The notes: generated by a model from the sequence alone, not told the origin. Shown: positions 15,472-24,995, numbered from the stretch's first letter. The stretch is DNA of 39,773 bases from an uncultured Campylobacter sp. (GCF_905373215.1 NZ_CAJPRT010000016.1:1-39773), one strand, 5' to 3'. Translations and numbers: made by a program.

Positions 15472-18255
15472 ATGGATAGACGAGACTTTATAAAAAGCTC
15501 TGCAGCAGCGGCTGCCTGTAGCGTTGCGGGCATCAGCTTGCCTAGCAGTCTTAGTGCTGCGGACGAAGCTGAAAAAGGCTGGCGCTGGGACAAGGCGGCC
15601 TGTCGCTTCTGCGGCACCGGCTGTGGCATCATGGTAGCCACCAAAGAGGGTAAGATCGTAGCGGTCAAAGGCGATCCGCTAGCCCCAGTAAATCGCGGTC
15701 TAAACTGCATCAAAGGCTACTTCAACGCCAAGATCATGTACGGCGCCGATCGCATTACCAAGCCTCTTTTGCGCGTAAATTCCAAGGGCGAATTCGACAA
15801 AAAGGGAAAATTTATCGAGATAAGCTGGCAAAGAGCGTTCGACGAAATGGAGAAGCATTTCAGACGCGCCTATAACGAAGGCGGTCCTGAGGGCTTTGCT
15901 GTACTTGGCAGCGGTCAATACACGATCCCCGAGGGCTATGCCGCAGCAAAGCTAGTAAAGGCGGGCTTTCGCTCCAATAATCTCGATCCTAATGCTCGCC
16001 AGTGCATGGCTAGTGCGGTCGTAGGCTTTATGCAAACCTTCGGCATCGACGAGCCTGCGGGCGTTTTCGACGATATCGAACTAACTGATACCATCATCGC
16101 CTGGGGCGCGAATATGGCTGAGATGCACCCGATTCTTTGGTCTCGCGTCTCCGACCACAAGCTTCGCAACCCGGACCGCGTAAAAGTTATAAATCTCTCG
16201 ACCTACTCTAGCCGCACTTCAAACATCGCCGATATCGAAATTATATTCCGTCCGAATACCGATCTTGCGATATGGAACTACATAGCAAGGGAGATCGTCT
16301 ACAACCATCCGGATATGATAGATGAGAAATTTATTAAAGAGCACTGCGTATTCGCTACCGGTCCAGTAGATATCGGCTACGGCTTGCGAGAAGATATAAA
16401 TCATAAAAAATACCGCAAGACCGAACTTGATACCGCGGCTAAGCAAAAATCCAAAATTTTAAGCAAATCCGAGGGCATTACCTTAGCATATCTTGGTATG
16501 AAAGAGGGCGACGTACTCGAAAACAAACACTCTAACAAATCGGACGCTCACTGGCTCATAAGCTTCGAAGAATTTAAAAAAGCACTGGAGCCTTACACGC
16601 TAGATTTCGTAGCGCCTTTGGCCAAGGGTGACGAAAGTGAGGATTTAGAGGCATTCAAAACCAAACTTAAGCAGTTGGCAGATTATTACATAGAAAAAGA
16701 TCGCAAAGTAGTAAGCTTTTGGACGATGGGCTTTAATCAGCACTCAAGAGGAACTTGGGTCAATGAGCAAAGCTACATGGTGCATTTCCTTCTTGGCAAG
16801 CAAGCCAAGCCCGGCTGCGGAGCGTTTTCGCTTACCGGTCAGCCTAGCGCTTGCGGCACGGCTAGAGAGGTGGGCACGTTTTCTCACCGCCTACCTGCTG
16901 ATATGGTCGTGGCAAATCCTGCGCACAGAAAGGTTTCCGAAAAAATTTGGAAGCTCCCCGAGGGTACGATAAATCCAAAACCGGGCGCACATTATGTACA
17001 GGCTCTGCGCAATCTCGAAGACGGCAAGATAAAATGGCTATGGGTGCAGGTAAATAACCCATGGCAGCAGATCGCCAACGCAAATCACTGGATCGCAGCG
17101 GCGCGCGAGATGGACAACTTCATCGTAGTAAGCGAGCCATATCCGGGACTAAGCGCGAAAGTAGCCGATCTAATCCTGCCAACCGCAATGATCTATGAAA
17201 AATGGGGCGCATACGGCAATGCCGAGCGTAGAACGCAGTGGTGGAGACAGCAGGTCCTTCCTGTGGGCGACGCGATGAGCGATACGTGGCAGATGCTAGA
17301 GTTTTCCAAGCGCTTCAAACTCAAGGATTTTTGGGGCGAGGTTAAAGTAAATGATAAGCTTACGCTTCCAAACGTTTTAGATAAAATTTCAGAATTCGGC
17401 TATACGCCAGAGACTACGCTATTTGATGTACTTTTTGCAAACAAAGACGCTCAGGCTTTCGCTGCAAAAGATCCGATTATGGCAAGCTTCGATAACTCCG
17501 AAGTAAACGGCGACTCACGCGGCGTAATCGGCAGCGACGGTAAAGAATTTAAAGGCTATGGCTTTTTCGTCCAAAAATATCTCTGGGAAGAATACCGTAA
17601 ATTTGGCACCGGTCACGGACACGACCTAGCCGATTTCGATACATATCACCGAGTGCGCGGTCTTAGATGGCCGGTCGTAGACGGCAAAGAAACACTTTGG
17701 CGCTTTAACGCTCAATACGATCCTTATGCTAAAAAAGCGGCTCCGGATAGCGACTTTGCCTTCTATGGCAACGCCAAAGCGGCGCTTCCTAGCGGCGATC
17801 TAAAATCCGCTACTTCTGGCGGAGAAAAAACAAGCCTTGCCAATAAAGCTAAAATTTTCTTCCGTCCATATATGGATCCTGTAGAAGTGCCAAGCGAGGA
17901 ATATCCTTTCTGGCTATGTACGGGTCGCGTGCTGGAGCACTGGCATACGGGCACTATGACTATGCGCGTGCCGGAGCTTTATCGCGCTGTACCGGAAGCA
18001 AGATGCTATATGAACGAAGCCGACGGCGCCAAAATCGGCGTACAACAAAACGAAATCGTCTGGATCGAGTCGCGCCGCGGCAAAGTCAAAGCGCGCGTGG
18101 ACTTCCACGGACGTAACGTTCCGCCGAAAGGGCTTATTTTTGTGCCGTTTTTTGACGAGAAGGTTTATATCAACCGCGTCACGCTCGATCATACCTGTCC
18201 GCTTTCAAAAGAGACCGACTACAAAAAATGCGCGGTTAAAATTTACAAGGCGTAA
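15472..18255 (+). CDS. napA: Periplasmic nitrate reductase catalytic subunit NapA
   Basis: NapA reduces nitrate to nitrite in the periplasm with a Mo-bis-MGD cofactor and one [4Fe-4S] cluster. It has 927 residues, typical of Campylobacter NapA. The N-terminus is a Tat signal (MDRRDFIKSSAAAAACSVAG). Cluster ligands are C44, C47, C51 and C79 (CRFCGTGCGI, CIKG), with the relay lysine K81. The molybdenum ligand is Cys178 in NARQCMASAVVGF. The cofactor-binding C-terminus includes LCTGRVLEHWHTGTMTMRVPEL. AAAGG precedes the ATG by 9 nt. It leads the operon napAGHBLD; napG starts 3 nt after its stop. Confidence 0.98.
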   Translation: MDRRDFIKSSAAAAACSVAGISLPSSLSAADEAEKGWRWDKAACRFCGTGCGIMVATKEGKIVAVKGDPLAPVNRGLNCIKGYFNAKIMYGADRITKPLLRVNSKGEFDKKGKFIEISWQRAFDEMEKHFRRAYNEGGPEGFAVLGSGQYTIPEGYAAAKLVKAGFRSNNLDPNARQCMASAVVGFMQTFGIDEPAGVFDDIELTDTIIAWGANMAEMHPILWSRVSDHKLRNPDRVKVINLSTYSSRTSNIADIEIIFRPNTDLAIWNYIAREIVYNHPDMIDEKFIKEHCVFATGPVDIGYGLREDINHKKYRKTELDTAAKQKSKILSKSEGITLAYLGMKEGDVLENKHSNKSDAHWLISFEEFKKALEPYTLDFVAPLAKGDESEDLEAFKTKLKQLADYYIEKDRKVVSFWTMGFNQHSRGTWVNEQSYMVHFLLGKQAKPGCGAFSLTGQPSACGTAREVGTFSHRLPADMVVANPAHRKVSEKIWKLPEGTINPKPGAHYVQALRNLEDGKIKWLWVQVNNPWQQIANANHWIAAAREMDNFIVVSEPYPGLSAKVADLILPTAMIYEKWGAYGNAERRTQWWRQQVLPVGDAMSDTWQMLEFSKRFKLKDFWGEVKVNDKLTLPNVLDKISEFGYTPETTLFDVLFANKDAQAFAAKDPIMASFDNSEVNGDSRGVIGSDGKEFKGYGFFVQKYLWEEYRKFGTGHGHDLADFDTYHRVRGLRWPVVDGKETLWRFNAQYDPYAKKAAPDSDFAFYGNAKAALPSGDLKSATSGGEKTSLANKAKIFFRPYMDPVEVPSEEYPFWLCTGRVLEHWHTGTMTMRVPELYRAVPEARCYMNEADGAKIGVQQNEIVWIESRRGKVKARVDFHGRNVPPKGLIFVPFFDEKVYINRVTLDHTCPLSKETDYKKCAVKIYKA

Positions 18256-18258
18256 ATT

Positions 18259-19017
18259 ATGGATAGGCGTGAGGTCTTAGGCATTCTTTCTTTAGCTGCG
18301 GGCGTAGGCGTTCTGGGACTCGGAGTCGCAAACTCCAGCGAGCACGCCAGACTCCGCCCGCCCGGAGCTATAAGCGAGAAAGAATTTCTTAGCAAATGCC
18401 TAAGGTGCGGACTTTGTGTCGAGGCGTGTCCCTTTGATACGCTTAAGCTTGCGAGCTTTTGCGATCATGCTATTGCAAACGGCACGCCGTTTTTTATCCC
18501 GCGCGAAATTCCGTGCTATATGTGCGACGACATACCTTGCGTCGCAGCCTGTCCTAGCGACGCACTAGATAAAAGCCTGGTAAGCGAAGACTCCAAGCTT
18601 AACGTGCGTCTATCCAAAATGGGCGTTGCGGTCATAGATACCGAGCATTGCATCGCTTACGCCGGTATCCAATGCGACGCGTGCGTGCGAAGCTGCCCCG
18701 TAATGGATAAGGCGCTTAGGATCGATTACCGCCACAACAACCGCACCGAAAAGCACGCCCTGCTCGTACCCGTCGTAGATAGCGACTACTGCACGGGTTG
18801 CGGTAAGTGCGAGCATGCCTGCGTCACGAAAAAGGCGGCTATCAGCGTCGTGGAGCGCGAGCGCGTCATAGGAATTTCCAGCGATAACTACGTCAAAGGC
18901 TGGATCAAGAGCGACGACGCGAAGCTAAAGGACGCAGATACCAAAATCAAGCTCGATCCGCAAAAGAGTAAGGATTACTTAAACGAGGACGATCTAATGG
19001 AAGGGACTAGGCAATGA
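18259..19017 (+). CDS. napG: Ferredoxin-type protein NapG
   Basis: NapG is a periplasmic iron-sulfur protein that passes electrons from the quinol-oxidising NapH towards NapB/NapA. It has 252 residues. An N-terminal twin-arginine-like leader (MDRREVLGILSLAAGVGVLG) is followed by four [4Fe-4S] motifs: CLRCGLCVEACPF, CYMCDDIPCVAACP, CIAYAGIQCDACVRSCP and CTGCGKCEHACV. The Tat motif lacks the usual Phe after the arginines. The stop overlaps the napH ATG by 4 nt, so expression is coupled. Confidence 0.96.
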   Translation: MDRREVLGILSLAAGVGVLGLGVANSSEHARLRPPGAISEKEFLSKCLRCGLCVEACPFDTLKLASFCDHAIANGTPFFIPREIPCYMCDDIPCVAACPSDALDKSLVSEDSKLNVRLSKMGVAVIDTEHCIAYAGIQCDACVRSCPVMDKALRIDYRHNNRTEKHALLVPVVDSDYCTGCGKCEHACVTKKAAISVVERERVIGISSDNYVKGWIKSDDAKLKDADTKIKLDPQKSKDYLNEDDLMEGTRQ

Positions 19018-19823
19018 AATACACTATTTTAAGGCGTTTGAGCCAAATTTCTATTCTAGTCCTTTTTATTTTGGGAAATAATTTCGCCTTCAAAGCCGCG
19101 AGCGAAAACGGAATTTTATCCGGAATTCTAAAAGGCAATCTAAGCTCGTCGAAACTTTTCGGCACGATTAATCTAAGCGATCCGTTTGCGACGGCGCAGA
19201 TGCTGCTAGCTAGCTTTTCTTTGGGCGCTACGGCGGTTATAGGAGCGTTTATCATAGGAGCATTTTATGCGCTTATAGCGCCGCGAGTATATTGCTCATG
19301 GGTTTGCCCGATAAATTTACTAACCGATCTTGCCGCGTGGCTTCGTAAAAAATTTGGCGTGCACACCAAATTTTTAAACGTAAATCGCAAAGCTCGCTAC
19401 GTCCTAGCGGTGCTAGCGCTTGTTTGCAGCGGAGCTTTCGGCTTTGCGGCGTTTGAGAGCGTAAGCTTTATCTCGCTTTTCGCGCGCGCCGTCATATCGC
19501 TGAGTGCGAGTGCGTTTGCAATCGCGCTACTGATCGTAGTTTTTGAAATTTTTGCAGGCGATCGCACGATCTGTTCGCGGTTATGCCCGCTCGGCGGATT
19601 TTGGGCGGCGCTTAGTTATTTTAGCATCATTCGCGTTCGCCACGAGGTTGATAAATGCACGATGTGCGGCAAATGCAAAATGGTCTGCCCCGAAGTGCAG
19701 GTACTTAAGATGGTCGGGCGCGAAAATGGGCGCGTTAGCAGCGAGTGTATCAGCTGCGGACGCTGCATCGACGTATGCGACGACGATGCGTTAAATTTTA
19801 GTATATTAGGAGTGAAAAAATGA
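19014..19823 (+). CDS. napH: Membrane iron-sulfur quinol dehydrogenase NapH
   Basis: NapH anchors the Nap electron-input module in the inner membrane and is thought to oxidise menaquinol together with NapG. It has 269 residues. About four membrane segments occur at roughly 15-30, 60-85, 120-145 and 155-180. Cytoplasmic cysteine motifs CSWVCP and CSRLCPLGGFW are typical of the NapH/CcoG-like family. Two C-terminal [4Fe-4S] clusters are encoded by CTMCGKCKMVCPE and CISCGRCIDVCDDDA. It overlaps napG and napB by 4 nt on each side. Confidence 0.97.
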   Translation: MKYTILRRLSQISILVLFILGNNFAFKAASENGILSGILKGNLSSSKLFGTINLSDPFATAQMLLASFSLGATAVIGAFIIGAFYALIAPRVYCSWVCPINLLTDLAAWLRKKFGVHTKFLNVNRKARYVLAVLALVCSGAFGFAAFESVSFISLFARAVISLSASAFAIALLIVVFEIFAGDRTICSRLCPLGGFWAALSYFSIIRVRHEVDKCTMCGKCKMVCPEVQVLKMVGRENGRVSSECISCGRCIDVCDDDALNFSILGVKK

Positions 19824-20353
19824 AAAAAATGGTTTTAGGCTTGGCTCTTACGTGCTGTGCGGCGCTATTTGCCGCGGACAAGACGGCTTCTATAGATGCC
19901 GACAGCTTGGGCTTTATAAAAAGTGTGGACGAATCGGCGCAAAATAAAAATTCCCTGCCCGATTTCAAATATAGCGAGGATGCTCCAGGCGCCGCTTCGA
20001 AAATCGAGCGCAGCTTCGAAAACGCTCCGCCTCTTATACCGCACAGCCTAGAGGGGCTCGTGCCGATCACAAAGGATAACAATATGTGCGTAACCTGCCA
20101 TATGCCCGATGTCGCTAAGGATGTAGGCTCTACGCCGATTCCAAAAAGCCACTTGGTGGACTTTCGCACAGGCGCGGATCTAAACGGCACGCTAGCCGAG
20201 CAGCGATTCAACTGCACGCAATGCCACGTACCGCAAGCCCAAACCAATCCGCTAGTTAAAAATAATTTTAAGGCTGATTTTAGCAGGTTTAGCGACGCAA
20301 ATTCCACTTCTAATCTCATAGATACGCTAAATCAAGGTGCCGAGGTTGAGTAG
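19820..20353 (+). CDS. napB: Periplasmic dihaem cytochrome c NapB
   Basis: NapB is the small dihaem electron donor to NapA. It has 177 residues with a signal peptide (MKKMVLGLALTCCAALFA). Two c-type haem motifs, CVTCH (90-94) and CTQCH (132-136), match the two-haem family, with distal histidines in IPHSL and PKSHLVDFR. TTAGGAG before the start lies inside napH. Haem attachment requires the cytochrome c maturation system, which is not in this window. Confidence 0.97.
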   Translation: MKKMVLGLALTCCAALFAADKTASIDADSLGFIKSVDESAQNKNSLPDFKYSEDAPGAASKIERSFENAPPLIPHSLEGLVPITKDNNMCVTCHMPDVAKDVGSTPIPKSHLVDFRTGADLNGTLAEQRFNCTQCHVPQAQTNPLVKNNFKADFSRFSDANSTSNLIDTLNQGAEVE

Positions 20354-20362
20354 GAGCGCGAG

Positions 20363-21538
20363 ATGAAATTTTTACCACCGCTGCTACTTTGCGCCTGCTT
20401 CATCTATGCTGGCAACGGCGTTGCAATACCTAGTGGCGCTGTGGGCATAGATGCGCCTGCAAAGATCAAACACGCTAGCTTCATACTAGAGCTTGATGCA
20501 AATGTTGCGGTGCTAAAAAATCTAGACGGCGAAATTTACGCAGGGCTTGACAACGGCAAGCTCTATAAAATCACCATTAACTCTGCGGAGAGTTCCATGC
20601 AAAATTCTGCCGCCGGGCAAAATTTCGTAGATCAAAATTCCGCCGCAAGCACAAATTTCAATGCTAAAGCAAGCGTAAATTCCACGGGAAATTCCACCGC
20701 AAATTCCGCTGCCGTAAATTCTTTAGCAAATTCCGCGAAGCAGAATTCTGCCGAGAATTCTACGGCATTAAATTCCGCATCGGGCGCAATATCCAAAACG
20801 CTAATTTTCGCCCTGCCCTCGTCCAAAAACTACCTAGACGAGCCGATGGGCGCTACCATATTCGACGTCGATAAACTAGGCGAAAAATACGCATTTTTAT
20901 ATAACGGCGACGCGTTTGAAAAGATGCTGGGCATATTTGCGGGCGGCAAGATCACGCACTACAAGCTACCGATGACGGGGATTAAAAACGTCTATTTCTA
21001 CGATGAAAATACCGTGATTTTACTAGGTCTTGGTAGCGAAATTTTATACTTCGACCTACCTAGCGGCAAGGTAAGCTTCGAGCAAAAGCTCACCATCGCG
21101 TCTTTGGGCGGCAGCGCCTACGACCGCGCTAGCGGAACGCTGCTAATCTCGTGCGAAGGCGGCATCGTGTTTTATTTCGACGCGAAAGTGAAAAAACTTA
21201 TGAGCCAAAAGTCCCTGCACAAGGACGGGATCTACTCCGTGGCGCTGCTTGGCGATCGCATGATGAGCGGCTCGAACGACAAGGAAAGATCGTGCTACTA
21301 CGAAAACGGCGATTTCGCTAAATTTTATAACGCCCATTTTGCAGTTTTTGCCGTGGCGCTAAGCCCAGAGCTGGGCGCTTTTACCGTTAATAACGGCGTG
21401 CGCGTAATCGACAAAGCAGGCGAGATCGTTCGCAGCATCGAGCTAGGTAACGATATCATCAACTATCTGCTTTTCGAAGGAGATTATCTCGTGGGCTCGG
21501 GATACAATAGATATATCTACTTTTGGGGGCTAAAATGA
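20363..21538 (+). CDS. napL: NapL, periplasmic beta-propeller-like protein of the nap operon, with low-complexity insert
   Basis: NapL is found in epsilonproteobacterial nap operons; its exact role is unsettled, and deletion effects in relatives are mild. The 391-residue protein has a signal peptide (MKFLPPLLLCACFIYAG) and WD40/propeller-like repeats such as FDVDKLGEKYAFLYNGD, RASGTLLISCEGG and GIYSVALLGDRMMSGSNDKE. Residues about 72-141 are an Asn/Ser/Ala-rich tract that interrupts the first blades and is absent from ordinary NapL as I know it. Its DNA is an RAATTY array like that in tupC. The stop overlaps the napD ATG. Confidence 0.88.
   Translation: MKFLPPLLLCACFIYAGNGVAIPSGAVGIDAPAKIKHASFILELDANVAVLKNLDGEIYAGLDNGKLYKITINSAESSMQNSAAGQNFVDQNSAASTNFNAKASVNSTGNSTANSAAVNSLANSAKQNSAENSTALNSASGAISKTLIFALPSSKNYLDEPMGATIFDVDKLGEKYAFLYNGDAFEKMLGIFAGGKITHYKLPMTGIKNVYFYDENTVILLGLGSEILYFDLPSGKVSFEQKLTIASLGGSAYDRASGTLLISCEGGIVFYFDAKVKKLMSQKSLHKDGIYSVALLGDRMMSGSNDKERSCYYENGDFAKFYNAHFAVFAVALSPELGAFTVNNGVRVIDKAGEIVRSIELGNDIINYLLFEGDYLVGSGYNRYIYFWGLK
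20600..20785 (+). repeat. RAATTY array inside napL
   Basis: I count about 12 RAATTY hexamers (mostly AAATTC, also AAATTT and GAATTC) in about 185 bp, all read as Asn-Ser or Asn-Phe. Spacing is commonly 12-18 bp. The array matches the one in tupC in hexamer type, codon phase and protein composition. Confidence 0.85.
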
Positions 21539-21870
21539 ATATTTCAAGCGTCGTGATCTATCTAAGCGCAAATGCCGACGTAGCGGCGTTTCGAAAGCAG
21601 CTGCAAAGTATAGGCAGCTGCGAGTTTGTAGCATGTGAGGACGGCAAGGCGGTAGCCACGATTAGCGCGGAGGGCTTCGAGGACGAGATTGCCGCATTTC
21701 GCGCGATAGAAGCCATAGAGGGCGTAAGCGAGGCGATGATGATCTACTCTTACTCCGATCTGGACGCAGATATCGCCGCGGCAAACTCCGACAACGGCGA
21801 GCAGATAATGCGCGAGCTGGACGAAAAAGACCCGAGCCAGATCAAATACGGCGGCAAGGTGCGAGTCTAA
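21535..21870 (+). CDS. napD: Nap chaperone NapD
   Basis: NapD is a small cytoplasmic chaperone that binds the NapA Tat signal and prevents premature export before cofactor loading. It has 111 residues when started at ATG21535, which overlaps the napL TGA by 4 nt. An upstream in-frame TTG at 21523 is less likely. The family features are NISSVVIYLSANADVAAFRKQL at the N-terminus, a ferredoxin-like beta-alpha-beta fold, and IEGVSEAMMIYSYSDLD. It is the last gene of the operon. Confidence 0.94.
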   Translation: MNISSVVIYLSANADVAAFRKQLQSIGSCEFVACEDGKAVATISAEGFEDEIAAFRAIEAIEGVSEAMMIYSYSDLDADIAAANSDNGEQIMRELDEKDPSQIKYGGKVRV

Positions 21871-21879
21871 ATCGCCGCC

Positions 21880-21939
21880 GCAAATTTTAAAATTTAAAAT
21901 TTTACTACCGAATGCAAATTTTAAAATTTAAAATTTTAC
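21880..21939. repeat. 26-bp direct repeat behind napD
   Basis: The 26-bp unit beginning GCAAATTTTAAAATTT occurs twice, at 21880-21905 and 21914-21939, with a 34-bp period and an 8-bp spacer (TACCGAAT region). Each unit is largely self-complementary and contains overlapping AAATTT hexamers. Confidence 0.8.
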
Positions 21940-22069
21940 CGCTAAATTTAACCGCGCAAGCAAGCTTAGAATTTTTGCAGCAAGCCGCTTAATCGCGAGC
22001 GCGCTGCGAATTATGGGCTCGTTAAGCTTGTATTGGATAATATAGCGCAATCTATCCGAAGGAGTAAGC

Positions 22070-23023
22070 TTGCGCCTGAAGTACCTTTGTATAATAGTTT
22101 TTCTGATTTGGGTTTGCATATTTATCGCCTTGCTACCCACGTATAGAATTTCAGCGATCTTTGAAGCGATTGATTTTAGAGATAAAAACCTGACGCAAAG
22201 AGAGATCGTAGAGTTAAATTTAAAAGATTACCTAAAAAAGCTTCACTACTTAGATAATTATTCGCGAATAGATTTCGGCAAGATGGCGGATATTCACTTA
22301 GACAAAAACGGCTATGAGAGAGTAAGATTTTCATGGTGCAACGGCGATAAATACCCCGATGATAGATGCGAATTTTGGAAGCTGGATAAAAGGCTAAATT
22401 TTGATTATCTAATGGATCTGGGCTCTAAAATTTGCAAAAACGGCAAGCCCATAGAAAATGCCGAAGAGATTGTAAAAAACGACGAGATTTTAAAACTACG
22501 GCTCTTTTATCCTTGGGAGCAAAAGCATTTGATTGACGAAGATGGAAATTTTATAGATAATTTTATATATATGAGGTTTGGAGATGGCGCCAACCACTCA
22601 TTCGACCTATTTACTGATTTTGTATTTATAAGTAAAAATGACATACAATTACCAATTATGTACGAAACAAAAACTAAAAAATTTGACATAATTACTCCAG
22701 AAAACAGATGTTATAGGTGGCTTTTAAACTCTATATTTAGGGATGTAGTTTATCAACAAAAAAAGAGCATATACCCGTTTTGCTATAACTATAAAAAGAT
22801 AATTGATGAAAATATGGATTGCGATAGAGAATATATATTTTCTTTCATTTCAATATACGACAAGGGGAGCAATCTCAATTATGAAACGATATTTTATAAT
22901 AAAAATTTATACTATGATAAACATGAGACGGACATACTTTTCAAACAATACCAAAATTTAAAGAATCAAAAAAACAAGATAAATTTTAACTCGCAAGGAG
23001 AAGGTAGCGGAAGCAGGTATTGA
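22070..23023 (+). CDS. Hypothetical membrane-anchored protein, 317 residues
   Basis: I do not recognise a family. The start is TTG at 22070 with GAAGGAG 5 nt upstream. A hydrophobic N-terminal segment (about 4-22, LKYLCIIVFLIWVCIFIALL) suggests a signal anchor with a periplasmic remainder. The body is rich in Asp, Lys, Tyr and Phe and has no repeats or catalytic motif that I can identify. The second half (22,500-23,000) is AT-rich compared with the flanking nap and transporter genes, which suggests a foreign or weakly constrained gene. Architecture resembles the protein at 27652-28332. Confidence 0.7.
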   Translation: MRLKYLCIIVFLIWVCIFIALLPTYRISAIFEAIDFRDKNLTQREIVELNLKDYLKKLHYLDNYSRIDFGKMADIHLDKNGYERVRFSWCNGDKYPDDRCEFWKLDKRLNFDYLMDLGSKICKNGKPIENAEEIVKNDEILKLRLFYPWEQKHLIDEDGNFIDNFIYMRFGDGANHSFDLFTDFVFISKNDIQLPIMYETKTKKFDIITPENRCYRWLLNSIFRDVVYQQKKSIYPFCYNYKKIIDENMDCDREYIFSFISIYDKGSNLNYETIFYNKNLYYDKHETDILFKQYQNLKNQKNKINFNSQGEGSGSRY

Positions 23024-23384
23024 GTTACAGGGCATTGCCCGCTAGAGCTGAAGTTAAAATTCCTTCCTTTATATCCACTGCTTTAAATTTAGACTCAATC
23101 TACAAAATTCCGGCGCGGCGCACGGTGCATCTAAAAATATCTGCGCTGCCGCATGACGCGACCCAAAACAACCGCACGGGCGCCCGCGATCTTTGTTTTA
23201 AAGCTACCAAGGAGCGCGAGCGGCACGCTGAAATCAAAATTTGCCTTTAAATTTAAAGCCTTTAAGCCCGCGCAAGAGCGCGAGCGGACAAAAAAGCCGC
23301 CAGGACGAAAAAGCCGCAAGGGTATGCTTGGTTTGCGCTTTACGGGCAACATTTTAAAATTTAAAGACCCAGGCGGCGCAAGCC
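23024..23384. other. Intergenic region
   Basis: It lies between two convergent genes. A 76-codon frame (23020-23250) overlaps it but shows no family features and has strongly biased basic composition, so I do not call it. Short direct repeats AAAAAGCCGC occur near 23290 and 23310. Confidence 0.5.
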
Positions 23385-24806
23385 CTACTCGAATTCTATC
23401 TTTTTTAGATAATCGTATAAATTTAGCACAGCGATAAATAGCGTTAAAATCGCGGGCCCCAAGATTACGCCCCAGAACCCGAACGTGCTGATGCCCGAAA
23501 GCATCGAGAAGAAGATCAACATCTCGTTGATATTTGCGGGGTTTTCGACTAGGCGCGAGTTGATAAATTTTATCACGAGCGGCTTTACGAAGCTGTCTGC
23601 GAGCGTCGAGATCAGTATCACGCAATACGCCATTATCACGATCGCGCCCGAGGTGCTGCCCCCCGCTAGCACGTATAGCGCGGTGGGCACGTAGATGAGC
23701 GCGCCGCCGACTGCAGGGATGAGCGAGCAGAAGGCGAAAAGCACCCCCATCAGCAGCGCATCAAAGCCGAAGATCCCCGCGATGATCGAAAACAAAAAGC
23801 CCTGCAATACGGCGTTGAAGATGGTCGAGTAAAACACGACGCTCATCGTATTTGCCGTCTCGGAAAAGATATAATCGATCTGCGCGGGCTCGACGGGTAG
23901 AATTTTTTTGAAAAAGCGCTTGAAGCTCTCGCCGTAGAGGTATGCAAAAAAGCAAAACACGACGATAAGCACCATATCGACGATAAATTTTGCGCTGGAT
24001 TTCCCGACGACCGAGAGGTAGGAGATGATCTGCTTCGCTAGGCCCGCGACGTCTAGGTTTGCCAAAAACGAGCGAAACTGCGTATTAAATTTTTCAAAAG
24101 GCCCGGGCAGCTTGATGTTTAGGCTCTGAACGTAGCTAAGCGCGTCGTTTAAGCGCGCCATATCGAAGCTCGCGGCGTTTTTGGCGATCTCGATCACTGC
24201 GTAGATGAAGGGTACGAAAAAAAGCGCGCAGATCAAAAACAGGCTAAGTACCGAGGCCAGCGTGCGCCTGCCGCGGCACAGCTTCGTTACTTTAGCGTGC
24301 AGACCCGAGGTCGCCACCGCCATCAGCACGCCGATTGCGATCACCATCAAAAACGGCGAAAATAGATAGATCACACAGCAAAACATCAGCAAGGTTGCGC
24401 CAATAAAAAATATCTTGTTCGTTTTCGCGCGCCCGTTAGCCTTGGTAAGGCCTGCTTTCACACCCGCAGCAGCTCCCGAAGCGGCAGCGGCGCCTAGCGC
24501 GGAAGCATTAGCCGAGAAGGTTTCGTTGGCTTCGGTGGCGTCGCTAAGCGCAGCCGCATCGGCAGATGAGACTTTGTCGGTTTCGACCCGGTTTTTGCTT
24601 TGATTTTCAGCAGCGGTTTTATTTTTGTTTTTGACAGTCGCTTTAGATTCGGTGGCGGCTTCCATTTTGCCCTCAGCATTATTTACGGTCTGATTTTCGG
24701 TGAAATTTTGAGCCTCGCCTTTGGCGTTATTCTCGGCGTTGTTTTGAGCTATCCTTTTAGCCTGGTTTTCATTGCAGCTTGCAGCGTTGTCTTTTGGCGT
24801 CGGCAA
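23385..24806 (-). CDS. AI-2E family (PerM/YdiK-type) transporter with long low-complexity leader
   Basis: The core (about 131-473) is a multi-pass inner-membrane protein of the AI-2E transporter superfamily, with about eight segments. Characteristic stretches are FSPFLMVIAIGVLMAVAT, IVFCFFAYLYGESF, GVLFAFCSLIPAVGGALIYVP and SGISTFGFWGVILGPAI. Family members export diverse solutes or ions; AI-2 transport is not implied. Residues 1-130 form a hydrophilic Asn/Ala/Glu/Lys-rich leader that typical homologues (about 340-350 residues) lack. The TTG start at 24806 has AAGGA 6 nt upstream, so the leader appears to be translated. Unlike tupC and napL, this tract is not an RAATTY array. Confidence 0.85.
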   Translation of the reverse strand: MPTPKDNAASCNENQAKRIAQNNAENNAKGEAQNFTENQTVNNAEGKMEAATESKATVKNKNKTAAENQSKNRVETDKVSSADAAALSDATEANETFSANASALGAAAASGAAAGVKAGLTKANGRAKTNKIFFIGATLLMFCCVIYLFSPFLMVIAIGVLMAVATSGLHAKVTKLCRGRRTLASVLSLFLICALFFVPFIYAVIEIAKNAASFDMARLNDALSYVQSLNIKLPGPFEKFNTQFRSFLANLDVAGLAKQIISYLSVVGKSSAKFIVDMVLIVVFCFFAYLYGESFKRFFKKILPVEPAQIDYIFSETANTMSVVFYSTIFNAVLQGFLFSIIAGIFGFDALLMGVLFAFCSLIPAVGGALIYVPTALYVLAGGSTSGAIVIMAYCVILISTLADSFVKPLVIKFINSRLVENPANINEMLIFFSMLSGISTFGFWGVILGPAILTLFIAVLNLYDYLKKIEFE

Positions 24807-24995
24807 ATTTTATCCTTTTGAAATTTGATGAGCTATTTTATAAATTTTTTTATCAGATTTCGATTAAATTTTAAAATTTCATAAAATTTACGAGCGGCGT
24901 TCTCGTGCATTTTCAACATACAGCGCGCTATACGACATATACACGGATCGTACTTAATTTATGAAAATAGCGCATAGCTCGAACATACATCAAAA

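Noticed and set aside
23020..23250. 76-codon frame as a gene
   Set aside because: Overlaps the previous stop, has no ribosome site, no family features and basic low-quality composition.
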